Assembly (NCBI GenBank): GCA_964607915.1
Contig: CAZSMU010000017.1
Location: forward strand, 1 to 40,391
Source: JADJPL01 sp964607915
Lineage (GTDB): Bacteria > Bacteroidota > Bacteroidia > Chitinophagales > Saprospiraceae
DNA: 40,391 bases
Direction: 5' to 3'
The first letter of the stretch is position 1. The number at the start of each line of letters is the position of its first letter. A program made the position numbers and the translations under genes. This document shows, piece after piece, positions 9,401 through 14,900 of this stretch. The notes below the pieces were generated by a model that was given only the letters and a program-made list of their open reading frames with translations, had not been told where the DNA came from and made no database searches.

Positions 9401-9528
9401 CACCAGCCTGGGATGGAAATATCGGAAGCCAGCCTGCGCCGATAGGGGCGTATCTGTTCGTCGCAGAGTTGCTGTTTCTCGACGGGCATATCGAACAAGT
9501 CAGAGGGGAGTTCATGTTACTTCGTTGA
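6451..9528 (+). CDS. Secreted T9SS type-B protein with SprB-like repeats and CHU_C sorting domain
   Basis: A 1025-residue exported protein. The start at 6451 (MRKKISLRLDGARH) is chosen because it gives a clean signal peptide ending near VQGVSAQ (residues 1-31); the frame is open for 99 codons further up, but that stretch runs through a repeat copy. Residues about 32-250 form a domain of the kind MPGDVALLSVST...DIAPGTAIDFTDNGW, common in Bacteroidota surface proteins (LTD-like). Two SprB-type repeats lie near 704-770 and 779-850. The C-terminus from about 932 (YAPNAFSPNGDGNND...NRWGVQVFE...GAYLF) is the gliding-motility-associated CHU_C domain that directs type IX secretion and cell-surface anchoring. 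Many Cys residues fit an extracellular location. Ligand or enzymatic role unknown; adhesin is a reasonable inference. Confidence 0.9.
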   Translation: MRKKISLRLDGARHLRIVPILCFFFVQGVSAQTLLMPGDVALLSVSTQHRSCGPNGSDDQISLVCFRDIAPGTAIDFTDNGWERLVKGRWGNSEGFVTAVRTGSVLPAGTIITFMFNPSSGQPYQATAPDSNWRFTQRTPNGLSLDTGGEQLFLLSGGSWNNNGTSPFFQHDATYTGGRILLGINTASIWASFADRAEASGLPSGLASCNRVDAPATSDFLAYTGLLTPATPQEWVSRVQNTGNWKNFSRCGDMPVLPRAVSILDSNIGVQCSTCNSCAPYTEMLRFSLPLAGAPFRAVLSDGRDTLYFDQLRNGDTRAYEVGISSTLRLLYLTNAQGCTFFSNLGDSVALRITPAQAPGPIPSVKVCGVGNTALFNLSAQDSMLTRGLVGFRVNWYRDSILKNPISQPVQFSSPPTSVYALVSNGICAIGPLRVELEIVGYPGATLPLGGRLCAGEPCLPMPFVFKGKAPFQLSYTISLPGRPDSSGTRVFPAEQGLWTICPDSLGVSSGDILFKYKTLTDGNNCQTDVDKQISVVRRGMHGVRYVRPVLCPGQNFIFQGNTYDAANLTDTLVQANATSTGCDSLIIIQLMYTDSLYASLSGSYQVCTGEALRLTWNLRGGEQFNIIYQEGEPQQGVVNRELKGVRNGDVWELFPKQSVPIYILSVQAVESGCSYRPGIRIPVQVNDLSVSARPVARFGGTSVSCAGAADGAATATITGGMAPYRVYWSNGDSLLQASRLSAGFYQVTVTDGGRCRASASVQVREPAPIRPVLEANPASCAGQVGRAILQRVTGGVPPFRFSLNGNPYQSIAEYPVLLPDLAGGSYTFSVIDANLCTSSVPFVMPEPNVLRVDLGRDRSIRAGDTVVLNATLNFRPTLIRWSPTLEAQGDAGPIRIVQPATTTTYQIEVQDSSGCKAVDEVLVRVSRNLHVYAPNAFSPNGDGNNDAFRLYPGPEVSAIRTVRIYNRWGVQVFEETGDGAQATPAWDGNIGSQPAPIGAYLFVAELLFLDGHIEQVRGEFMLLR

Positions 9529-9531
9529 TAG

Positions 9532-9552
9532 CCTGCTGATTATTTCAGCAGG
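9532..9552. terminator. Bidirectional terminator between T9SS and HU/SPOR genes
   Basis: Perfect 8-bp stem CCTGCTGA / TCAGCAGG with loop TTATT. It begins 4 bp after the T9SS stop codon and overlaps the stop codon of the convergent HU/SPOR gene, so the two transcripts must share it. Confidence 0.65.
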
Positions 9553-10517
9553 ACAAAAGCGCTCGGTTCGAGTTTGCTTTGCACCAACGCCAGGTGCCCC
9601 GCGATTTCTGCATCCTCTGTGTAAGGGAAGCGCACCCCCACCCGGGTCTGCCCGGATTCGGTTTTTGAGTAGGGCTCCAGGCCTGCATCCTCTATTTTTT
9701 TTACCAGCCGGGCGACATTGCGTGGGTCGCGGAACAAGCCGATTGCGATGACGCAAGTGTCCGGATGTGCGTCCGGCAGGAGCAACTTCTGGCGGGCAGC
9801 AAGCGCAGAATCCCCTGGTTCGTGGGCAGTAGTAGCTGGTGAATCCACTGTATGTTCACCGGAGCGCGCTCCCCTGAGGAGAGTATGATCGCCCTTTTTG
9901 TATGCAGGTGTGAAAAATTCTTCGAAGTGGGGGCGAAACAGTGCATACGCCCCTACTCCTACGACCAGGGCTCCCAGCATGATCACCAAGGACAGCGCAG
10001 GGCGGGGCCGTGACGGGGCCGGTATGTAGTCGGAGACAGAAACCCGTTCTTCTTCTTCTTGCGCAGGAGTATCTATGGGGGCCCACACAGGGCGCTCCGT
10101 CCGCATTGCCGACACCTGGGGCAATGCAAACGCATCTATATTCAAGTTGGCCGATTCCTGTTCAAATTGCAGATAGCCTTCGATGCTCTGTCGCAGGCAG
10201 CCGATTTGTGGGAGAATGACAACCTCTTTACCCCCAAGCCGGATCTGAACTGCGTGGACATATTCCCGCACCACGTCCTCTGCGTGCTTTAGCGATAAAG
10301 CGTGCCGTTTCGCAACATATCCGTACAGGCCAGCACCTTCAGTCTGTATATCCGGGTGGAAAGTCAGTCCCAAACCAGGGGGGGACGCCATCTGTAGGAA
10401 TGGATCTATCCGGGCGGGCTGCCGAGTACCGATGAACGCACCCAATCCCGGCACTTCAACCCGACCCTCTTCCATGAGAAGTCCGGCGATACAAGCCGCC
10501 ACATCTATTTGCGCCAT
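9540..10517 (-). CDS. HU-CCDC81 and SPOR domain protein
   Basis: A 325-residue protein starting MAQIDVAACIAGLLMEEG. The ATG at 10517 is chosen over a longer frame because the longer form would read through repeat copy 4. Residues 1-60 and 65-135 match the paired CCDC81-like prokaryotic HU domains (VEVPGLGAFIG; GYVAKRHALSLKHAEDVV). A Glu/Pro-rich linker leads to one membrane helix at about 172-194 (LSLVIMLGALVVGVGAYALF), so HU-like domains are cytoplasmic. The C-terminal 75 residues (CVIAIGLFRDPRNVARLV...) are a SPOR domain, which in other bacteria binds denuded peptidoglycan at division sites. Probably links nucleoid or cytoplasmic partners with the cell wall; this is inference from family knowledge. 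Confidence 0.88.
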   Translation of the reverse strand: MAQIDVAACIAGLLMEEGRVEVPGLGAFIGTRQPARIDPFLQMASPPGLGLTFHPDIQTEGAGLYGYVAKRHALSLKHAEDVVREYVHAVQIRLGGKEVVILPQIGCLRQSIEGYLQFEQESANLNIDAFALPQVSAMRTERPVWAPIDTPAQEEEERVSVSDYIPAPSRPRPALSLVIMLGALVVGVGAYALFRPHFEEFFTPAYKKGDHTLLRGARSGEHTVDSPATTAHEPGDSALAARQKLLLPDAHPDTCVIAIGLFRDPRNVARLVKKIEDAGLEPYSKTESGQTRVGVRFPYTEDAEIAGHLALVQSKLEPSAFVLLK

Positions 10518-10568
10518 TGGATTACGAGTCTGATAGACGATGCTCTTTGAAAACCTTTTCCCGTAAAT

Positions 10569-10643
10569 AGACTTATTACGAGGGGAATCATTGAGAGGCC
10601 AAAAAGGCTTTTTTGTCTTTTCGGTGCCCTTTGCAATAATTCC
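10569..10643 (+). repeat. Intergenic palindromic repeat, copy 4
   Basis: About 75 bp between the divergent HU/SPOR and sensor kinase genes. Arm A is clear (AGACTTATTACGAGGGG, then AATCATTGAGAGG); the right side is degenerate, ending GCAATAATTCC instead of GCAATAAGTCT. The central palindrome is missing. Confidence 0.75.
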
Positions 10644-10697
10644 ATTGATAAACCGTCCCAAAAATATATTTTTTATCCCAATACCGCTTTGAACCTT

Positions 10698-11708
10698 ATG
10701 AAAAAAGAGCAAAACATACCCACTTTACGCTGGTGGTCGCTGATTGTGATCATCTATTTGCTAATGGCATTCAGCTGGTGGTCGGTATTGTTATTCAAAA
10801 AAAACCGGGATGCCTTTCAAGCAAAAGAGGAATTGCTCCGTCTGGATTTTGAAGGGCGGGAAGGCCGTTCAAGAGTGGCAGACTACCGGCACACCATGGC
10901 TTATCAGAATCTGGAATACCGTTACAAGCGCCAGGAGTGGATGATTCTGGGAGAGGCCCTGGTATTTGTATTGAGCCTCGGTGCCGGTATCTGGTTCATC
11001 AACCGGGGCTATCAAAAGCAGGTCAATGCGGCGCGTTCGCAGCGGAATTTCCTGCTCGCCATCACCCATGAGCTCAAGTCACCGCTTGCTTCGATACGCC
11101 TGGTGATGGAAACGCTGCTGCGCAGGGAGTTGGGGCGCGAGCAAGTTGTCAAATTGGGTTCCAGCGGCCTACAGGAAACCAAGCGCCTCAATGCCCTGGT
11201 AGACAACCTATTGCTATCTGCGCGCCTCGACACCGCTTATCGGCCGGAGCGGGCATCCGTCTATCTGGGCGAGGTAGTTCTGGAACTCATAGCCAGGTTA
11301 GGCGAGTTGCACCCTGGCGTCCGTTTTTTTGCGGACATAGAGCCCGACATGCCCCGTTGGCAAGGGGATAAAGCAGGCTTTACCTCGATAGCCCTCAACC
11401 TTTTAGAGAACGCGGTCAAGTATTCCACACAGGGCGTGGACATATCCGTTTCGCTTTGCTACCAGCAGCAGCCCGCCGGGTTTATCTTTAGTGTGGCCGA
11501 CAAAGGCCCGGGCATACCCGATGCGGAAAAACGGCGTATTTTCGACAAGTTCTATCGCATTGGCAATGAAGAGCAGCGCAGCAGCAAAGGGGCGGGCTTA
11601 GGCCTGTACATCGTTGACCAGATTGCCAAGGCCCACGGTGGCCGCGTCAGGGTAAGCGACAACCATCCTGCCGGTGCCATCTTCCAGGTTTTTCTACCCG
11701 ATGTGTAA
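10698..11708 (+). CDS. Membrane sensor histidine kinase
   Basis: A 336-residue two-component sensor. The ATG at 10698 (MKKEQNIPTLRWW) is preferred to a TTG nine bases upstream. Two membrane helices at about 14-34 and 82-101 enclose a short periplasmic loop of about 45 charged residues, so the signal is probably sensed in the membrane or by a partner. HisKA follows, with phospho-acceptor His124 in FLLAITHELKSPLAS. The HATPase_c domain has N-box LLENAVKYS (about 235-243), G1 DKGPGIP (268-274) and G2 GAGLGLYIV (298-306). All catalytic motifs are intact. It faces, convergently, an OmpR-type regulator across repeat copy 5, and repeat copy 4 lies upstream; pairing with that regulator is likely but unproven. 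Confidence 0.94.
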   Translation: MKKEQNIPTLRWWSLIVIIYLLMAFSWWSVLLFKKNRDAFQAKEELLRLDFEGREGRSRVADYRHTMAYQNLEYRYKRQEWMILGEALVFVLSLGAGIWFINRGYQKQVNAARSQRNFLLAITHELKSPLASIRLVMETLLRRELGREQVVKLGSSGLQETKRLNALVDNLLLSARLDTAYRPERASVYLGEVVLELIARLGELHPGVRFFADIEPDMPRWQGDKAGFTSIALNLLENAVKYSTQGVDISVSLCYQQQPAGFIFSVADKGPGIPDAEKRRIFDKFYRIGNEEQRSSKGAGLGLYIVDQIAKAHGGRVRVSDNHPAGAIFQVFLPDV

Positions 11709-11709
11709 A

Positions 11710-11874
11710 GGACTTGTGGCAAGGGGAATCATTGAGCGGTCAAAAAGGCCCTTTTCTTCCCAAACTGTGCCTTTTTTCGGTCATATAGCTGGGCTATACT
11801 CCCTCTAAAAGCCTTCGTTTGGAAAGAAAATGACTCTTTTTTTCCAACTCCCTGACCCAAGGAGTCAGGGAGTT
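11710..11874 (+). repeat. Intergenic palindromic repeat, copy 5 (full length, altered right end)
   Basis: A 165-bp copy filling the whole space between two convergent genes. It starts one base after the kinase stop codon with GGACTTGTGGCAAGGGG and runs through arm A, ACTGTGCCTTTTTTCGGTCA, the palindrome TATAGCTGGGCTATA and arm B (TGACTCTTTTTTT). The usual right end is replaced by an 11-bp hairpin, AACTCCCTGAC / GTCAGGGAGTT (11846-11856 and 11864-11874), that overlaps the stop codon of the response regulator. Confidence 0.85.
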
Positions 11875-12548
11875 ATAAATTTATAGCCTATACCCCGGAT
11901 TGAAAAGAAAAATTCCGGGTTCCGGGAATCTTGTTCAAAGCTACGGCGGAATTTGAGGATAAAATTATCTATGGTTCGGGTACTTGGGAAGACATCATAC
12001 CCCCATACCGACTGGAGGATCTGACGTCGAGATACTACTTCCCCTTTTCGGTCGATCAGCAGTTTGAGCAACATCGCTTCTTTTTTCGTCAGCACAAATT
12101 TTCCATGTACTCCTTCTGCCTCGAAGGTAGCGAAGTTGACCCGGTTTCCGCCAAACTCCACCACTTCAGGCTTGTTTTCAGTTGACTTGCTCGTTCGGCG
12201 AATCAGATTTTGGACGCGCAGGAGCAGTTCTTCCAACACGAACGGCTTCGCGATATAGTCATCGGCTCCCCGTTTCAACCCTGTGATCCGATCGGTGGAC
12301 GTATCCTTGGCCGTCAGGAAAATGATAGGCACCTCCCTGTTGGTCAGCCTGATTTGTTCGCAAACTTGCAGGCCGTCCATTTCCGGGAGCATGATATCGA
12401 GCAGTACCAGGTCGAAATGCTGGTCTTCAAACAGGCGGATTGCTTCACGACCATTAGCGACCGCTACGACTTCGTACTGCTCCAGCTCCAGATTCAGAGC
12501 GATAGCGCTACGAATGTGTTCTTCATCCTCTACGAGTAATATCCGCAT
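11865..12548 (-). CDS. OmpR/PhoB-family response regulator
   Basis: A 227-residue DNA-binding response regulator. The receiver domain (1-120) has the acidic pair Asp8/Glu9, phospho-acceptor Asp51 in LVLLDIMLP, Thr79 in FLTAKD and Lys101 in IAKPF. The C-terminal winged helix (about 130-227) has the expected LTKKEAMLLKLLIDRKGEVVSR and TRTIDNFILKFRRSF recognition region, ending IRGIGYKF. It starts 12 bp after the stop of a helical hypothetical gene, so the two are co-transcribed. The convergent sensor kinase is the only kinase in sight. The stop codon lies within the hairpin at the end of repeat copy 5. Confidence 0.95.
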   Translation of the reverse strand: MRILLVEDEEHIRSAIALNLELEQYEVVAVANGREAIRLFEDQHFDLVLLDIMLPEMDGLQVCEQIRLTNREVPIIFLTAKDTSTDRITGLKRGADDYIAKPFVLEELLLRVQNLIRRTSKSTENKPEVVEFGGNRVNFATFEAEGVHGKFVLTKKEAMLLKLLIDRKGEVVSRRQILQSVWGYDVFPSTRTIDNFILKFRRSFEQDSRNPEFFFSIRGIGYKFITP

Positions 12549-12560
12549 CCGAACCCTTGC

Positions 12561-13952
12561 TTAATCCGCACTCTTTTTTCTTCGAGTTTTGAAGATTTCC
12601 ACTACTTCCTTCTCTTTAAGGAATCCGAAATCCTGGAATGCCGAGGAGACGAAGCGTTTGATATCCTGATAATCTTTACCCCGTTTATCCGTGTAGTGGG
12701 CCAGCAGCTGGCGCATATATTGCAGCGAAAGCTCCTTGAGATCCTGGTTGAACTGCTGGTTTACGAAGATTCCCATATAGATTGGGAATAACTTGGCCAG
12801 CTCAAAGAACTCAGGGTAATCGCCTTCTCCTAGGTTGCGGATGAACTGTTCGAAATAGTGGCGGATGGTGAGGCGCAGACACTCGTTGATGGTGGAGAGC
12901 CCTTGGTGGTCGTTGTAGAAAATTTTTACGGCATCCTGGGTTTCCAACTGGGTATAGCCCACGTTATGGATGGTATCCGTAAGCTGGTAATAGCGGCTGA
13001 GCTCATCCGGATAAGACTTGTCGATCAAGGCGGACATACGGAGATCCTGCTCTGCGCCGGGCACGAGAGTGCCGGACAATTGGTGCAATTCGAGTAGAAA
13101 ATCGAGGAATGCACCTATGAAACCATGCATTCCGGTGCGCACGGCGTGAAATACATGCGCCAGCACCTGTTGGTCCTCTTCCGGTTTTTGGAAAAACATT
13201 GCTGAAAGCATCATCACCTGGAGGTGTTCCCGGGTCCCGTGGAAATTTTCGTTGGTGATGAAATCCGTGAGCGGCGCATACAGCGAGGAGTTGTCTGCGT
13301 TGATTTCGGCCCGGTAGAGTAGAAAGTGCTTCAAGGTGGTGAAATACACAGGCAACTCATCTACCGTTGCCGGGAACTCAGCTGTTTGGAAATTATCGTT
13401 CCGGAACTGCTTTTTATAGCGCAGGTAACCTTCGCGACGCTCTGCATCCCGGCGGTACTTCTCCAACACCTGGCTCTGCAGATAGTAGCGGATCCGCTTG
13501 TTTTGGATGCTGTTGATGAAGTTGGTAATCCAAATATCGCTGCTCAGGGCGAATCCGATTTGTATGGACTGGCCGATGCGTTGTTTGAGGATTTCGAAGT
13601 TGGTGGAGTTGCAAATGGCGAGGAGTATCTCTTTGAAATGCTCCTGGGGCCGCACATATTTGGAAGTATCGCCAACTTCGCCCCGGAGCACGGAATATCC
13701 GAGAATTTTTGGCAGGAATAGCCCCTCGAATGCAGGGTCGAGGAGCACGAGTTCCAGGGAAATGATCTGCAGGGGGTTTTCACCGGCGACCTGGTTGTAC
13801 AGCAAGGCAATGGTTGGCTCGAAAGTTTCTTTGAGCCGATTGTAATCTTCTTCTTCTTCCGATTCGAGGTATTTGGCCAAATCATCCGAATCCTGGATTT
13901 CCCCGGCCAACTCTTCGAGTTGCTCGAGGTATTGTGGGTCCAACTCGTACAT
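12561..13952 (-). CDS. Conserved hypothetical helical protein
   Basis: A 463-residue soluble protein with no signal peptide or membrane helix. It is rich in Glu, Leu, Gln, Phe and Tyr and looks almost fully alpha-helical; the first 45 residues are strongly acidic (ESEEEEDYNRLKE) and the last ten basic (KTRRKKSAD). No catalytic motif is recognised. It may be a helical-repeat scaffold restricted to Saprospiria and relatives. It sits 12 bp upstream of the OmpR-type regulator in the same direction, suggesting a shared role or regulation. A 30-nt perfect hairpin lies in its leader, 22 bp before the ATG. Confidence 0.75.
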   Translation of the reverse strand: MYELDPQYLEQLEELAGEIQDSDDLAKYLESEEEEDYNRLKETFEPTIALLYNQVAGENPLQIISLELVLLDPAFEGLFLPKILGYSVLRGEVGDTSKYVRPQEHFKEILLAICNSTNFEILKQRIGQSIQIGFALSSDIWITNFINSIQNKRIRYYLQSQVLEKYRRDAERREGYLRYKKQFRNDNFQTAEFPATVDELPVYFTTLKHFLLYRAEINADNSSLYAPLTDFITNENFHGTREHLQVMMLSAMFFQKPEEDQQVLAHVFHAVRTGMHGFIGAFLDFLLELHQLSGTLVPGAEQDLRMSALIDKSYPDELSRYYQLTDTIHNVGYTQLETQDAVKIFYNDHQGLSTINECLRLTIRHYFEQFIRNLGEGDYPEFFELAKLFPIYMGIFVNQQFNQDLKELSLQYMRQLLAHYTDKRGKDYQDIKRFVSSAFQDFGFLKEKEVVEIFKTRRKKSAD

Positions 13953-13974
13953 AGGGCGCTATTTTAACGGCAAA

Positions 13975-14004
13975 CCTGATAGTGCGGTTTAGGGCACTAT
14001 CAGG
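13975..14004. terminator. Perfect hairpin between rpsP and the helical hypothetical gene
   Basis: An 11-bp perfect stem CCTGATAGTGC / GCACTATCAGG with loop GGTTTAGG. On the minus strand it is followed only by a short TTTG, so it is a weak classical terminator. Because the putative promoter of the next gene (14045-14052) lies before it, the hairpin is inside that gene's leader and could instead work as a leader element. Confidence 0.5.
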
Positions 14005-14044
14005 CTTGTGATGTGAAAAAAAGACTATTTCGAGCCTGTCAAGG

Positions 14045-14052
14045 CAAAAATA
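14045..14052 (-). promoter_or_regulatory. Putative -7 box for the hypothetical-response regulator unit
   Basis: TATTTTTG on the minus strand, matching TAnnTTTG, lying between the rpsP stop and the hypothetical gene. It would give a leader of about 85 nt containing the 13975-14004 hairpin. Confidence 0.4.
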
Positions 14053-14084
14053 ACAACAATATTCGGAAAACGGGAATCCTGGCG

Positions 14085-14594
14085 TTATTCTTCTGCCGGG
14101 CTTTCTTCCTGTGCTGCTTCTGCGGGGGCTTCAGGCACAACCGGCTCTGGCGCGGGGGCAGGAGCAGGAGCGACTACCTTGGGCGGGGCAACCCCGTTGA
14201 CGGCTGCGTGGAAGGCTGCCTTCTCCGCTGCGGTCTGGGCCACGCGGGCCGCGATTTGGGCCTCTTTCTGATCTACCCACTGCTGGTGCTTACCCTGTGC
14301 CTCTTCGAGCGTCATGGAGCCCTTTGAGACACCGCGCAGCAGGTGCTTCTTGTAATAAATACCTTTATAGCGCAGGATAGCGCGCGCTGTATCCGTAGGT
14401 TGTGCTCCCTTCATGACCCAATCCAGCGCTTTTTCGCGATCGATATCAATGGTAGCGGGCTTCGTCATGGGGTTATACGTACCGAGGCGATCGATATAGC
14501 GGCCATCGCGGGGCGAGCGGGAATCCGCTACGACAATCTGGTAGAATGGGTGCTTTTTGCGCCCCATCCGCTGCAATCTGATTTTTACAGACAT
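14085..14594 (-). CDS. rpsP: 30S ribosomal protein S16 (bS16) with Ala/Pro/Glu tail
   Basis: A 169-residue small-subunit protein. The start at 14594 (MSVKIRLQRMGRKKHPFYQI) is the canonical bS16 N-terminus; the longer open frame upstream crosses the putative promoter and is not used. The core (1-80) contains VVADSRSPRDGRYIDRLGTYNP. The C-terminal half is an extension typical of Bacteroidota, helical and Ala/Gln-rich, then a Pro/Ala/Glu-rich disordered tail (VVAPAPAPAPEPVVPE). Usual bS16 is about 80-90 residues. A TAnnTTTG box lies 71 bp upstream. The rimM-trmD neighbours common elsewhere are absent here. Confidence 0.96.
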   Translation of the reverse strand: MSVKIRLQRMGRKKHPFYQIVVADSRSPRDGRYIDRLGTYNPMTKPATIDIDREKALDWVMKGAQPTDTARAILRYKGIYYKKHLLRGVSKGSMTLEEAQGKHQQWVDQKEAQIAARVAQTAAEKAAFHAAVNGVAPPKVVAPAPAPAPEPVVPEAPAEAAQEESPAEE

Positions 14595-14664
14595 CTTTTT
14601 GAAAATTTCAATTTGACCATTCCCGCCTACTTTGACAAGCAAACAGCGGGCTTTCAACGGGGGG

Positions 14665-14672
14665 CAAAGATA
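14665..14672 (-). promoter_or_regulatory. Putative -7 box for rpsP
   Basis: TATCTTTG on the minus strand, an exact TAnnTTTG match, 71 bp upstream of the rpsP start, in the gap after the small membrane protein gene. Confidence 0.45.
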
Positions 14673-14731
14673 AAAAGAAAAAAGGAAATATTCCAGTATG
14701 GTTTTTTGAAAGTGCAATTTTACGGTCGGGC

Positions 14732-14896
14732 TTACCGCCTATTGTCCAGGATTTCCGTTTTTTCTGTTCTCCAAACGAGGGGGACGCCCAGGATGCGCAG
14801 CAGGAATACCGCCAGGGCGATGAGTGCGAGGGCGATCAGAAAACGCTGGAAGGCGGGGCGGGCTGCCGCATTAGAGGACGGGTCTTTACGAGCCAT
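14732..14896 (-). CDS. Small single-pass membrane protein (54 aa)
   Basis: A short gene found by translating the gap after the TonB receptor. It begins MARKDPSSNAAARPAF, has one strong hydrophobic helix (about residues 19-38, FLIALALIALAVFLLRIL), and ends with a charged tail (WRTEKTEILDNRR). The start lies four bases after the TonB receptor stop codon, which is typical of translational coupling. Orientation by the positive-inside rule is ambiguous. No family is recognised. Its tight link suggests that it assists or anchors the receptor, but that is inference; it could be a lineage-specific protein with another role. Confidence 0.65.
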   Translation of the reverse strand: MARKDPSSNAAARPAFQRFLIALALIALAVFLLRILGVPLVWRTEKTEILDNRR

Positions 14897-14900
14897 AGCA

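Noticed and set aside
10518..10712. N-terminal extension of the HU/SPOR protein
   Set aside because: It runs through repeat copy 4 and overlaps the kinase start; MAQIDVAAC is the usual family N-terminus.
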